Positions 47,726 to 56,986 of a stretch of DNA of 64,000 bases are shown in pieces; the stretch's first letter is position 1, and each line of letters begins with the position of its first letter. The stretch comes from an uncultured Bacteroidia bacterium (lineage in GTDB: Bacteria > Bacteroidota > Bacteroidia > Bacteroidales > Prolixibacteraceae): the NCBI GenBank assembly GCA_903897145.1, contig CAIUAN010000018.1, positions 114,889 through 178,888 on the forward strand, read 5' to 3'. A program made the translations under genes and the position numbers. The notes under the pieces were generated by a model, which saw nothing but the letters and a program-made list of their open reading frames with translations, did no database searches and had not been told where the DNA came from.

Positions 47726-47954
47726 TAAAAAAAATCCTGATAAGTACTGATTTTTTTGGGGTTTTAGGGGATTATTTTGTGTTTTTTAGTTTTAAATTAT
47801 GAAAAATTTAGGGGTATATCAGAAAAAAATAAATTATTCTTATGATACATCCTCTCCTTGGGTTCTACTCTTATTTGGTATACAAACATTTATTAATTGA
47901 CTATTGATTGACTTTTCATCCTAGATTAAAAACTTTAGGATGAGTTTTCTTAAT

Positions 47955-48821
47955 CTAATCTTCATGAAATTCTGTCGAGACAAATTCCAGAACTTTTGGC
48001 AGGGCTGCGCGCCAGTAGGTCCAGTTGTGTTCACCATCGCGAGTTCTGAACTCATGAGGAATATTTTTCTTACGCATAGCGATATGTATCAGCGCATTTC
48101 CTTCGTAAAGGAAGTCGTCATCACCGCAGTCGATATACCAACGCACCGCCTTTTTCTGATCTTCAGGCATTTTATTTACAAGTTCGATCGCATTATGATT
48201 TTCGTAATATGTTTTGATTTGAGTTTCATCTGTGATCTCTGGATTACTTTTTTTTACTCTAGATTTGGCCTCGTCCATATTCAGTGGGCCTACATAAGCA
48301 CTTAATGGACAGGCGGAAGAGAATAGTTCAGGATGGTGTAGTGCGTACATAAATGATCCCCCGCCACCCATCGATAATCCTGCAACAGCTCGGTAGTGTT
48401 TGTTTGCTCTAATTCGGTAAGTTTTTTCAATCGTAGGGATAAATTCTTGAAAGAAAAAGTCCTCATAATTCCAGTTTCCAGCAATATTGTTGAAATAGCC
48501 CATTTGGCCAGTATCAGCATCTGGCATCACGATAATCATAGCAGTGGCTGTTCCCTCTTCAATGGCCTTGTCGGCAATGCGCTGAACTTCGCCAAATTGT
48601 ACCCATCCAGTCTGATTATCTGAAGCGCCATGTAATAGGTAAAGCACGGGATAACTGCGCTGTGAAGTTTCGTATCCAGGGGGAAGATAGATGGCATATT
48701 TCCGATCACTTTTTAGAATTTTACTTGGCATGGAAAGTTCATCAAAAACTTTGCTTGGTTGAGCGTAGGCTAGTAATCCGCAGCAGGCAATAAGGATAGA
48801 TAATCCAATGGTTTTTTTCAT
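47955..48821 (-). CDS. Exported alpha/beta-hydrolase, esterase family
   Basis: A 288-residue protein of the putative-esterase (esterase D/feruloyl-esterase-like) family. The signal peptide spans about 1-20. The nucleophile elbow GLSMGGGGS carries the catalytic serine, the oxyanion region is YLLHGASDNQTGW, an acidic residue lies in DCGDDDFLYEG, and the histidine is in GEHNWTYWR. Such enzymes release acyl groups from polysaccharides or other esters in the periplasm; the substrate here is unknown. The aldo/keto reductase gene lies 59 bases upstream on the same strand. Confidence 0.85.
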   Translation of the reverse strand: MKKTIGLSILIACCGLLAYAQPSKVFDELSMPSKILKSDRKYAIYLPPGYETSQRSYPVLYLLHGASDNQTGWVQFGEVQRIADKAIEEGTATAMIIVMPDADTGQMGYFNNIAGNWNYEDFFFQEFIPTIEKTYRIRANKHYRAVAGLSMGGGGSFMYALHHPELFSSACPLSAYVGPLNMDEAKSRVKKSNPEITDETQIKTYYENHNAIELVNKMPEDQKKAVRWYIDCGDDDFLYEGNALIHIAMRKKNIPHEFRTRDGEHNWTYWRAALPKVLEFVSTEFHED

Positions 48822-48880
48822 CGTGTTTTGATTGATTTATTTGTTGGTTATTTGAGATTTTTGGTTTCTTTTGAACGCAC

Positions 48881-49930
48881 TTAACGTGCTGGAAGATAAG
48901 GGTAATTCTCATCTATTAATCTTGCTTCTACCATTTCTTGCCAGAATTCAGCTGGTACTTTTGTCGTCACAGTTTTAATGTTTTCTTTGACTCGCCGAGG
49001 GTCAGATGTATTTAGAGCTATGCTTATAACACCTGGAGGTGAAATCCCGAAGGCAACACAAGCTTGGGCAGGTGTTATCGTAAATTTTTCACAAATCAGG
49101 TTAAATGTCTTTCGATATTCAAAAAGTGACCTGTTTTTTTGGTTGTCTTCATTGGTTGGTTGATAATCAAAATAGTTGCCGCCAGTAAGAAATCCGGAAT
49201 GAAAAACAGCTGAATTAATGATGCCGATATTCTCACGGTGAAGTTCTGAAATAAAGTCAAGTAAGTCCGTCGGATGTTTCATAATCGTCATGCTATTGGC
49301 GATCATCACCCAGTCGAGATCGACTTCAGTTGTAAGGGCTCTGATGATTTTCCAGTTTTTTGCTCCTACGCCTATGGCCTTAACTTTTCCTTCCTTCTTT
49401 AATTCAGCCAAGGCATGATAAGCATCAACAATGTTATCAAAACGATTCGTCCAATCTAAGCCATCTTTAGCAGCGGCCAAATATTCATCTGGATCATGTA
49501 CAGATACCATCTTAGGTTTATAACGGCCTCCTAGCAATTTATTCCCCTGTTCCCAGCATTCTAATATTCCTTCATAGCTAATTCGCTGCTCAGCGTCATT
49601 CTTTAGTCCAATCCATGCACCAGGTTCAAAGGTTGGTTCTGGCGTTTTTAATGGCTTTGCGATCCATCCAAGCTTATTGCTAATGATGACATCGTGGTTT
49701 GAAATTCCCAATGCCTCTAAATTTTCTCCCAACACTTCAAGTGCAAGCCCAGCACCATATTTCCCTGCAGAATCTAGAACAATCGGCCCAGCAATATTAT
49801 TGATGCATTCTCTGATAATTTCGTGTTTTGTTTTATAGGGTTGTTCTACAAAGAGATTACCTAATGCACTGGTCCCAAATACAATGGATGGTATTTTGAT
49901 TTCTGTATTGCCTAGTTGGTGATAATCCAT
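48881..49930 (-). CDS. Aldo/keto reductase family oxidoreductase
   Basis: A 349-residue TIM-barrel NAD(P)H oxidoreductase. The catalytic tetrad is visible: Asp and Tyr in LDSAGKYGAGLALEVLG, Lys in ISNKLGW and His in VSVHDPDE. The N-terminus (LGNTEIKIPSIVFGTSALGN) matches the subgroup of sugar dehydrogenases such as D-threo-aldose/L-fucose dehydrogenase; the specific substrate is a guess. It is probably co-transcribed with the esterase, which would fit breakdown of an acylated sugar. Confidence 0.87.
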   Translation of the reverse strand: MDYHQLGNTEIKIPSIVFGTSALGNLFVEQPYKTKHEIIRECINNIAGPIVLDSAGKYGAGLALEVLGENLEALGISNHDVIISNKLGWIAKPLKTPEPTFEPGAWIGLKNDAEQRISYEGILECWEQGNKLLGGRYKPKMVSVHDPDEYLAAAKDGLDWTNRFDNIVDAYHALAELKKEGKVKAIGVGAKNWKIIRALTTEVDLDWVMIANSMTIMKHPTDLLDFISELHRENIGIINSAVFHSGFLTGGNYFDYQPTNEDNQKNRSLFEYRKTFNLICEKFTITPAQACVAFGISPPGVISIALNTSDPRRVKENIKTVTTKVPAEFWQEMVEARLIDENYPYLPAR

Positions 49931-50034
49931 CTGTTGTCTATCTTTTTATCCGTGAATATAAGTTAAATAGTTCACCTCTCGTATAGGTATTAAAATATAA
50001 ATAGGCACCAATCTTTTTTTGCTGCAGAATTAAT

Positions 50035-50078
50035 CGACATAAAAAAAGCCACTCGTTAAAGCGGCTTTTTTTATGTCG
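50035..50078 (-). terminator. Terminator downstream of the PpiD-like gene
   Basis: A 16-base perfect inverted repeat (50035-50050 with 50063-50078) with A and T runs lies 10 bases beyond the stop codon of the minus-strand PpiD-like gene. Confidence 0.9.
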
Positions 50079-50088
50079 TGGAATTTTT

Positions 50089-52194
50089 TTAATAAAACTT
50101 AGCTCTTTTATCTACGATCTTAGCATTCTCACGTAAGGCTTCGAAAGCATACATGCTTGTGCGATAACCGTTAGAAGCCGAGAGTTTTTGTTTGTTTGAT
50201 TTAATATCCTGATCAGTTCCTAGATTAACTGATGTCGCTTTAACAACAAATACACCATTAGTGCCTGCAACAGGTTTTGATATTTGATTGCTTTCTAATG
50301 CGGACGATGCTCCTGCAACAGCTGGCTCATATCCAACACCTGGAATAGAATAAGTCTCAAAGCTTATATCTTTAGCTTCGCTTAAAGTTGCCCCTAAAGA
50401 AGTTAGACTGCTTAGGTCTGATTTTCCTGACATCTTTTCAATCATTTCTTTTGCTTTCTTCTCTTTTCGAACTTCTGATGTCACACGAGCTTTAACAGCA
50501 CTTAAAGATGCAGTGCCTTTTTCTTGCTCGCCTGTCACATAGGCTACAATAAATTGATTGCCTAATTCAAATATTGGAGATTGCTCTGTTCCTGCAACGA
50601 CACTTCCTGGAGCAGCTTTGTAGGCTGCGCGAATTAATGATCGAGAGTTTTCAATTCCTATTACATCTTTATCATTTTCATGGATATTTGCAATCCTCTT
50701 GTTTAATCCTTGTGCAACAACTGCAGCATTGAACTTTTTCAGGTCTGAAGCCGTTGTAGCAAATTTTGTTGCCGTTGTGTAGGTTGCTTGATAGGTTTGA
50801 CTGCTTGGCTCAATTACCCGATCAATCGTTGCCAATTGAACATTAGGAGCGGTTTTGCCTCTGTTTATAATTTGCACGAGGTGTATGCCATATTGTGTTT
50901 TGACCACCTGAAGATCTTTAACTTTTCCAAAGAAAATAGCCTCTTCAAAAGGTTTAACCATTTGTCCGCGACGAATCCATCCTAATGTCCCACCATTGTT
51001 GGCTGATCCATTGTCTTGTGAGTTTTTGCGAGCAATATCTTCAAATTTCTCACCTTTGATAGCGATAAGGTTTTTTAAACTGTCAATTTTTAATGCTGCT
51101 TTAGCTGCTTCTTGTGCTGAGGCAACTTTAACTAAAATATGACGGGCCTCTACAGAGTCAGGAAGTTCTTCGAATTTTTGAATTTTAGTTAATTTCCAGC
51201 TATTGTTTACTTTGTATGGACCATAGATATCTCCAACTTTTCCAGTAAAAGCAAAGTTTCCAATTTCTGGTGAGAGTTCTCCTTTTTTGAAATATGATGC
51301 GTCAAATGGAACATCAGAGTTGATATTTACAAAAGCAGCTGGATCAGAAATGGTTGCAAATTCAGCTTTAATGCCATTTGACCATTTGATCAATTTGTCT
51401 TCATCAGCTTTTGAGGCTACTACAGGAAAAGCAACATACTCAATGTTCCGATTATTCTCTTGTTTGAACTTATCTTTGTTTTTATCGTAATAGCCTTGAA
51501 GATCAGAGTCTGATACTTTAATAGTACTATCAGAAACAGTGCTAAAAAGTTTAGAGACAACCTGAATGTTAGCCTTGTGATTGCGTCCTTTTAAATCACT
51601 TTTGGCCTCCTCTGTTGTTGTGTACAGCCCTTTAGCCACTAGGTTGTTGTATTTCGTAAATGAACGATCTTCAACAATCTGGTTTTCAATAAACAGCCAG
51701 TAGTTCCGCTCTTTCCCACTTGGATTAGTCTGCTGGTATTTAAGAAATTGAATCAGTGCACCACGGTTAATTGAACCTGAATTTTGATCACGGAAGATAT
51801 TTTGAATAATAGCATGCGGGTTTTTACCTTGAACTAAATCAAAAAGCTCAACAGAGGTTACTCCAATACCTAGATTTTCATACGTGTCTTTCATGGTGAT
51901 GTTACGCACCATTCCTTGCCACGATTGCTCTCTGATTTGCTCAAGCGTTTTAAGATCAATCGTCGTTTTACCAGAGTTCATCTTGTAAACCTCAGAGATC
52001 TCATCTACCTTTGCTTGAAACTCAGGATAAGTAACACTTTTTCCTGCTATTTCTGCAATCTCCATTTGCTTGCCACGCATAATAGAACTTGACGATTTAA
52101 ATAAGTCACCAAGAATAAATGCGGCTAATGCCAAGCCAATAAAAATTGCAATTCCAATTCCGGCACGGTTTCTAATTTTTTGTAATGTTGCCAT
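50089..52194 (-). CDS. PpiD-like peptidyl-prolyl isomerase/foldase
   Basis: A 701-residue inner-membrane protein facing the periplasm. An N-terminal membrane helix (about 11-30) is followed by a SurA/PpiD-type N-terminal region (about 35-190). A parvulin rotamase domain (about 345-445) starts at EARHILVKVASAQEAAK and includes NNGGTLGWIRRGQMVKPFEEA and YGIHLVQI. The C-terminal region is less conserved. PpiD assists outer-membrane and secreted proteins emerging from the translocon. It lies 245 bases after lptC and has its own candidate -7 element (TATATTCG, minus strand, 52234-52241). Confidence 0.9.
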   Translation of the reverse strand: MATLQKIRNRAGIGIAIFIGLALAAFILGDLFKSSSSIMRGKQMEIAEIAGKSVTYPEFQAKVDEISEVYKMNSGKTTIDLKTLEQIREQSWQGMVRNITMKDTYENLGIGVTSVELFDLVQGKNPHAIIQNIFRDQNSGSINRGALIQFLKYQQTNPSGKERNYWLFIENQIVEDRSFTKYNNLVAKGLYTTTEEAKSDLKGRNHKANIQVVSKLFSTVSDSTIKVSDSDLQGYYDKNKDKFKQENNRNIEYVAFPVVASKADEDKLIKWSNGIKAEFATISDPAAFVNINSDVPFDASYFKKGELSPEIGNFAFTGKVGDIYGPYKVNNSWKLTKIQKFEELPDSVEARHILVKVASAQEAAKAALKIDSLKNLIAIKGEKFEDIARKNSQDNGSANNGGTLGWIRRGQMVKPFEEAIFFGKVKDLQVVKTQYGIHLVQIINRGKTAPNVQLATIDRVIEPSSQTYQATYTTATKFATTASDLKKFNAAVVAQGLNKRIANIHENDKDVIGIENSRSLIRAAYKAAPGSVVAGTEQSPIFELGNQFIVAYVTGEQEKGTASLSAVKARVTSEVRKEKKAKEMIEKMSGKSDLSSLTSLGATLSEAKDISFETYSIPGVGYEPAVAGASSALESNQISKPVAGTNGVFVVKATSVNLGTDQDIKSNKQKLSASNGYRTSMYAFEALRENAKIVDKRAKFY

Positions 52195-52439
52195 TCTTTA
52201 TAATTTTATTAATCTGAATTCATTAAGAGTTTGCGAATATAGTAATTTTCGGCTTTTGATTTACTCCGTTTTAGTGAAATTTAAGGCCCAAACACCATTT
52301 TAGCGATTGATTTTCGTAGTTTTGATGTTGTAAGGCTTAAGTAGTTTTAAATTAGTTACTTAACTTGATCTGAAAATCTGTTTTAATGTAATAAATTACG
52401 GTTCATAGATTTTTTAAACCTATTTTTCAACTCCGAATC

Positions 52440-53048
52440 CTACTTTTCTATGACAAATATATGCCCAGTGGTCTTTTTAAAGGACCATTTTTTCATTTGT
52501 GAATCCGATTCAAAACCTCCAGTACCAGTAATGTCTTGATCCCCTTTTTTGATGTTCACAAATTTTTCAGAGTATATTCGGTCTTCTTTGATGAGGTAAG
52601 TGAGCTCTTCTGTTCGCAACGTATCTCCCTTGTTGTTGACCATGATTACATTACCTGTTGCAATCCATTTTTGTTCTACTTCGAAGTTCTTTCCGTAATT
52701 TCCTGATAATTCCGAAAGGATTTTTTTATTTGCATCGAATTGCTGCATATGAAATCCATCAGGAAATTCTTTGTATGGTGATTTCTCATGATTAAAAATC
52801 AATAATCTTGGTGTCTTCAGAAAGTATCGAACAATATTTGAATCGGTATAGTAGGTTTCAAAATTGAAGGCTTCGACTGTTGGGATTTTCTTTGCTGCGA
52901 TCAGGTCTATCGGTATATCCGGAACTTTAGAAGTACACGATGAAATAAACACTAATAAGCCAACAATACAGGAGAATATATAGTTATTTGCAATGAGAGA
53001 TGTCCATTCACCCTGTTTTTTCAACCTATTTGCTGTAAGAGATGGCAC
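52440..53048 (-). CDS. lptC: LPS export protein LptC-like lipoprotein
   Basis: 202 residues. A hydrophobic segment (about 25-40) ends in FISSC, a lipoprotein box, so this is probably an inner-membrane lipoprotein facing the periplasm. The remainder is beta-rich with repeats of the LptC/OstA type (about 60-200). In Bacteroidota this size and fold fits LptC, the bridge between the LptBFG transporter and LptA. It starts two bases after the coaX stop codon and so is likely coupled to the nad-coaX operon. Confidence 0.82.
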   Translation of the reverse strand: MPSLTANRLKKQGEWTSLIANNYIFSCIVGLLVFISSCTSKVPDIPIDLIAAKKIPTVEAFNFETYYTDSNIVRYFLKTPRLLIFNHEKSPYKEFPDGFHMQQFDANKKILSELSGNYGKNFEVEQKWIATGNVIMVNNKGDTLRTEELTYLIKEDRIYSEKFVNIKKGDQDITGTGGFESDSQMKKWSFKKTTGHIFVIEK

Positions 53049-53050
53049 AG

Positions 53051-53797
53051 TTAATTCGTTTTAGTGTATTCTAAGATCCTGTCTAGTCCAATAAGTGTTA
53101 ACTCTGGCTTGACAAAGATGGGCATTTTTAATTTTTGTTCAAATAGTTCTGCATCTCCACCTGTAAGTATTATATGGCACTTTGGCCATACTGCTAATCG
53201 TTGATTTATAGCTCCTTCTATTTCAAAAATAATTCCTTGCTGCACTCCAGAACGAATGGCGTCTTCTGTATTTTTCCCAAATTCTGGCCATTGCTTTGCT
53301 GCCTTGACTTCTGGTAGCTTTGACGTAAATTGATTTAAGGCCTTGAATCTCATGGCTAATCCTGGGGAAATACTGCCGCCTAAAAACCTATTGTCCTTAT
53401 CGATTAAGTCATATGTAATCGCAGTTCCAGCATCTATTACCAAAAGCTCTCTATTTGGGAAAAGTGTTAATGCTCCAACTGCTGCAGCCAGTCGATCAAG
53501 GCCAAGCGTTGATTTTGATTCGTAATGATTCTTGATTGGAATTGGTGTTTGTGAATCAAAAACAAGGAATAAATCTAATTCCGCTTTCAATTGCTTAATA
53601 AGCTCGTTGTTATAATCTGCTACTGCCGATAGGATCCCCTTGGTTATGGTGCTATATTGACTTTTTAATTGGATATAAAGCGCTTGATCAAAGATAGGTG
53701 TGTGAATAGTCTGCACGATCTTTCCTTGGTCAAAAATGCCAACTTTAGTCTGACTGTTTCCTATGTCGATAATTAGATTCAAGTTGCTATGATTCAA
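53051..53797 (-). CDS. coaX: Type III pantothenate kinase
   Basis: Phosphorylates pantothenate, the first step of coenzyme A synthesis. The 248-residue ASKHA-fold enzyme carries the type III motifs: the phosphate loop IDIGNSQTKVGIF (about residues 10-22), GLDRLAAAVGA and VIDAGTAITYDLID. No standard CoaA is needed if CoaX is present. The start overlaps the end of nadC by 11 bases, and lptC follows directly. Confidence 0.94.
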   Translation of the reverse strand: MNHSNLNLIIDIGNSQTKVGIFDQGKIVQTIHTPIFDQALYIQLKSQYSTITKGILSAVADYNNELIKQLKAELDLFLVFDSQTPIPIKNHYESKSTLGLDRLAAAVGALTLFPNRELLVIDAGTAITYDLIDKDNRFLGGSISPGLAMRFKALNQFTSKLPEVKAAKQWPEFGKNTEDAIRSGVQQGIIFEIEGAINQRLAVWPKCHIILTGGDAELFEQKLKMPIFVKPELTLIGLDRILEYTKTN

Positions 53798-54650
53798 TGT
53801 TCATACTAATATCAAAGGCTATCACCGAATGTGTTAAAGCTCCAATCGAAATGTAGTCGACTCCTGTTTGGGCAACCTCCTTAAGTCGATTGAATGTCAT
53901 GTTTCCGGATGCTTCAATTTTTGCTTGATCTCCAATGAGTTTTGCACACTGAGTCATCATCTCTGTGGACATATTGTCCAACATAATAATGTCGGCCCCT
54001 TGCTCTAATGCCTCATGAACTTGCTCAATAGTTGTCGTTTCGACCTCTATTTTAAAGTGTTTTGAATTATGTTTTCTTACTTGAGCGATGGCATTGGTAA
54101 TACCACCGGCAATTTTGAGGTGGTTGTCTTTTAGCAAGATCATGTCGTAAAGACCAATTCGATGATTGGTTCCTCCACCCATTAAAACAGCATATTTGTC
54201 TAGAAGACGCAATCCGGGAGCTGTTTTTCGAGTGTCTAATATTTTTGCATTCGTTCCTAATAGCTCTTGTGCACATTGGTAAGTCATGGTTGCAATGCCA
54301 CTCATGCGCTGCATGAAATTTAGGGCTAATCTCTCTCCGGTAAGAAGTGCACGATATGAGCCTGTAATTTTAAGAATAGTCTCCCCATTTTTAGCCGGTT
54401 GGCCATCTCGTATAAAGACCTCTACACTGCAATTTGGATCAAGGATTTTGAATATATATTCTGCTACAGTATTTCCAGCTATGACTCCAGTTGTCTTCGC
54501 AGTCATGGTGGCAGTAGTCTGAAGATCGAGTGGAATAATAGAATTGGTTGTTATATCACCCGATCCGATATCTTCACGAAGTGCAAAATCGATGATCGGT
54601 TTTATGAGAGCAAAGTCGATCTCTTTAGTTGGCAGTTCTGACGGCTTCAT
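53787..54650 (-). CDS. nadC: Nicotinate-nucleotide pyrophosphorylase (quinolinate phosphoribosyltransferase)
   Basis: Converts quinolinate and PRPP to nicotinate mononucleotide. The 287-residue protein contains LDTRKTAPGLRLLDKYA, GGTNHRIGLYDMILLKDNH, and EVETTTIEQVHEALEQGADIIMLDNM, which supply the substrate site. The frame extends 26 codons further upstream into nadB, but the ATG at 54650 gives the family-standard length, and the upstream part has no conserved pattern. It overlaps the nadB 3' end by 26 bases and coaX by 11. Confidence 0.95.
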   Translation of the reverse strand: MKPSELPTKEIDFALIKPIIDFALREDIGSGDITTNSIIPLDLQTTATMTAKTTGVIAGNTVAEYIFKILDPNCSVEVFIRDGQPAKNGETILKITGSYRALLTGERLALNFMQRMSGIATMTYQCAQELLGTNAKILDTRKTAPGLRLLDKYAVLMGGGTNHRIGLYDMILLKDNHLKIAGGITNAIAQVRKHNSKHFKIEVETTTIEQVHEALEQGADIIMLDNMSTEMMTQCAKLIGDQAKIEASGNMTFNRLKEVAQTGVDYISIGALTHSVIAFDISMNIES

Positions 54651-56202
54651 AATGAATATTTTTACCTTTTTCTTGTAAAATATGATGGAGCTGTTCTTTA
54701 ATTTCAAATGGATAGTCTGTCCGCACATGGCCTCCTCTGCTCTCTTTTCTTTCGATGGCTGAGAGGGTTATTATTCGACAAATATCTGTTAGATTTATGA
54801 TTTTGTGATAGTTGTAATCTGCACTCTCTATGCCAAATTCATCCGCTATCTCATCTATTCGAGCCAAGGCTTTCTCAAGTCCTAACCCGTTTCTTACAAT
54901 TCCCACATGATCACTCATGATGTTGGCAAGCTCATTTTTAATATCTAAGAAAACATGGTCTGTGTTCCCATTTAGATTGATTGATTTTATTTTAGATTTC
55001 AATGGATTATTCTTATTCAGATGCCGTGCTTTTTCTACAGCTCTTTTGCCATATACCAGGCATTCTAATAACGAATTACTTGCAAGTCTGTTGGCTCCCA
55101 TCACACCTGTTGCTGCGACTTCTCCGCAAGCAAATAATGAAGGTATACTTGTAGCACCGTAAAGATCGGTACGAATACCCCCAACCATATAGTGTGCTGC
55201 TGGCGCGATCGGTATTAAGTCGGTCATAAGATCGATGCCAAGATGTTTTAGGTGCGCTCCAATAGAGCTAAATCGTTCATTTAAGGTGTCGTTGTCTAGG
55301 TGTCTAAGACTTAGGTTGACATTAGCTTCTGTTTCCTGCATTCTTTTAAAAATGGCAGATGCCACAACATCGCGAGGTGCTAGTTCGGCTAGTGGATGTA
55401 TGTCTGGCATAAATCGAACCCCATTGACATCAATTAAATGTGCCCCTTCTCCTCGAACTGCTTCGCTGATTAAATAGGCATCTTCACCATTTATGGCAAG
55501 TGCAGTAGGGTGGAATTGAATAAATTCCATATCAGCAAGTTCTGCGCCAGCTTGCCATGCCAAGGCAATGCCATCGCCTGTTGCAGTGTATGGATTTGTT
55601 GATCGTGAGTATAATCGAGATAACCCTCCAGTTGACAATATGGTTGCATTTCCGAGAAATAAGATATTTTCCCCGGTTGTATAGTGTAGGGCTTGAATCC
55701 CTTTGCAGGTGTTCTCTTCGACTATAATTTTTAATGCCGCGCAATATTCGTAGGTTGTGATTTCTTTTCTTTCTAAGACTTTTTGCAACATAAAGCTGGT
55801 CATCATCTTGCCTGTGGCGTCACCACCTGCATGCAAAATCCGTCGCTGAGAATGCCCACCCTCTAGACCTAAGATTAAAGCTCCCTCTTCGTCTTTGTCA
55901 AAATTCATCCCTTGCGCGATAAGTTCTTTGACGCGCTCAAGACCTTCTTCGACTAACAGTTTTACTGCATCATGGTCGCAAAGATTTCGTCCGGCTGTTA
56001 GGGTATCGTTAAAATGTTCGCTTGTGTGGTCCTGCGCTCCAATGGCGGCTGCAATGCCCCCTTGTGCATGATATGAATTGCTAATGTCTAATTCTGATTT
56101 TGAAATTAGCGCAACACTGCCGTAATCTGCTGCATGATATGCCGCAAGAAGGCCAGCTAAGCCACTGCCGACGACTACAATATCAAATTCAAGGGTTTTC
56201 AT
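54625..56202 (-). CDS. nadB: L-aspartate oxidase
   Basis: Flavoprotein that oxidises L-aspartate to iminoaspartate, the first step of NAD synthesis. The 525-residue protein has the FAD-binding VVGSGLAGLLAAYHAA (about residues 11-26), GGIAAAIG, EFIQFHPTAL, the active-site region SEAVRGEGAHLID and GEVAATGVMGANRLASNSLLE. Quinolinate synthase (nadA) is not in the window. First gene of the nadB-nadC-coaX-lptC operon, promoter at 56237-56244. Confidence 0.96.
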   Translation of the reverse strand: MKTLEFDIVVVGSGLAGLLAAYHAADYGSVALISKSELDISNSYHAQGGIAAAIGAQDHTSEHFNDTLTAGRNLCDHDAVKLLVEEGLERVKELIAQGMNFDKDEEGALILGLEGGHSQRRILHAGGDATGKMMTSFMLQKVLERKEITTYEYCAALKIIVEENTCKGIQALHYTTGENILFLGNATILSTGGLSRLYSRSTNPYTATGDGIALAWQAGAELADMEFIQFHPTALAINGEDAYLISEAVRGEGAHLIDVNGVRFMPDIHPLAELAPRDVVASAIFKRMQETEANVNLSLRHLDNDTLNERFSSIGAHLKHLGIDLMTDLIPIAPAAHYMVGGIRTDLYGATSIPSLFACGEVAATGVMGANRLASNSLLECLVYGKRAVEKARHLNKNNPLKSKIKSINLNGNTDHVFLDIKNELANIMSDHVGIVRNGLGLEKALARIDEIADEFGIESADYNYHKIINLTDICRIITLSAIERKESRGGHVRTDYPFEIKEQLHHILQEKGKNIHYEAVRTAN

Positions 56203-56236
56203 TAAAAAGCTAAGTATTGTCTAATTAAATGAGGCA

Positions 56237-56244
56237 CAAAAGTA
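56237..56244 (-). promoter_or_regulatory. -7 element of the nadB operon
   Basis: On the minus strand this reads TACTTTTG, a full match to TAnnTTTG, 34 bases before the nadB start codon. Confidence 0.55.
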
Positions 56245-56381
56245 ACATTTCAACCTTATAAAATTGCAGAACCGTGTTATATTAATTAAAGATCATCCTT
56301 AAATTGTTTTTTATGTTTACTTGATATTGAAGATCTATTTTAGATTTTCACATAAATTAAACCCCTAAATTGAAAATAAGC

Positions 56382-56389
56382 TATCTTTG
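56382..56389 (+). promoter_or_regulatory. -7 element of the small exported protein gene
   Basis: TATCTTTG, a full match, 28 bases before the ATG at 56418. It excludes the longer frame, which would begin at 56391 on the likely transcript start. Confidence 0.6.
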
Positions 56390-56417
56390 ATTGGTCAAAC
56401 TTAAAACATTTAAAATC

Positions 56418-56912
56418 ATGAATAAAGGTAAGTCGTGGGTGACCAGTAAATGGTCTAAAGTTTTCTCTGTACTCTTTTTTAGTGGTGTTTTTTTTGGATC
56501 TACCGCAACTTCACAAGTTGTAGTTTCAGATCCAGGAAATGGCTCTAAGACTATTCGAATGATCAAGATGAAAGTGGATAAAAACGGACAAAGATCTACG
56601 ATTGATACAACCTTTACTCAGCAAGAGTTAGTTAAGGGTGATTCTATGGTCGGTCGAACTATGATAAAAAGAATTGATGTCGAAAATGATAATTTCATGC
56701 ACATGGGCGGTCGCTGTCCAATGATGAATGGTCTAATGGGAGGTGATCCATTTGCCTTTAATCCAGGTGACAACTCAATTGTCTCCTATAAAAGACGACA
56801 CAGAGGCAATGGGCTCGAAAAAATTACAATTATTCGCAAGAGGCATAGGGGAAATAATGAAGAAAATGAATTTAAAGTTCAGACCGAAGTTTCAACGCAG
56901 GTTGGAAAATAA
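56418..56912 (+). CDS. Hypothetical exported protein
   Basis: An unrecognised protein of 164 residues. The basic N-terminus and hydrophobic stretch (about 12-32, ending near TATSQ) suggest a signal peptide. The mature part has a Met/Gly/Cys-containing patch (MHMGGRCPMMNGLMGG, about 95-110) and two basic RRHRGN-like repeats (about residues 129-148). The Met/His/Cys patch could bind a soft metal such as copper; this is only an inference. Monocistronic, between its own promoter and a strong terminator, and convergent with the Gfo/Idh gene. Confidence 0.65.
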   Translation: MNKGKSWVTSKWSKVFSVLFFSGVFFGSTATSQVVVSDPGNGSKTIRMIKMKVDKNGQRSTIDTTFTQQELVKGDSMVGRTMIKRIDVENDNFMHMGGRCPMMNGLMGGDPFAFNPGDNSIVSYKRRHRGNGLEKITIIRKRHRGNNEENEFKVQTEVSTQVGK

Positions 56913-56935
56913 TTAGACTTTATATATTGGGTTAA

Positions 56936-56971
56936 AATAAAAAAGGTGGAATTGCTTCCACCTTTTTTATT
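56936..56971. terminator. Bidirectional terminator between small exported protein and Gfo/Idh genes
   Basis: A perfect 16-base stem (56936-56951 with 56956-56971) with a TTGC loop, and A and T runs at either side. It serves both convergent genes. Confidence 0.93.
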
Positions 56972-56986
56972 GTTATAGGATGATAC

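Noticed and set aside
47916-47943. Terminator of the esterase gene
   Set aside because: An 8-base inverted repeat is present but no T run follows on the minus strand; left as a weak hairpin.
47940-48305. 121-residue plus-strand frame opposite the esterase gene
   Set aside because: Antisense shadow; Phe/Ile-rich composition and no motif.
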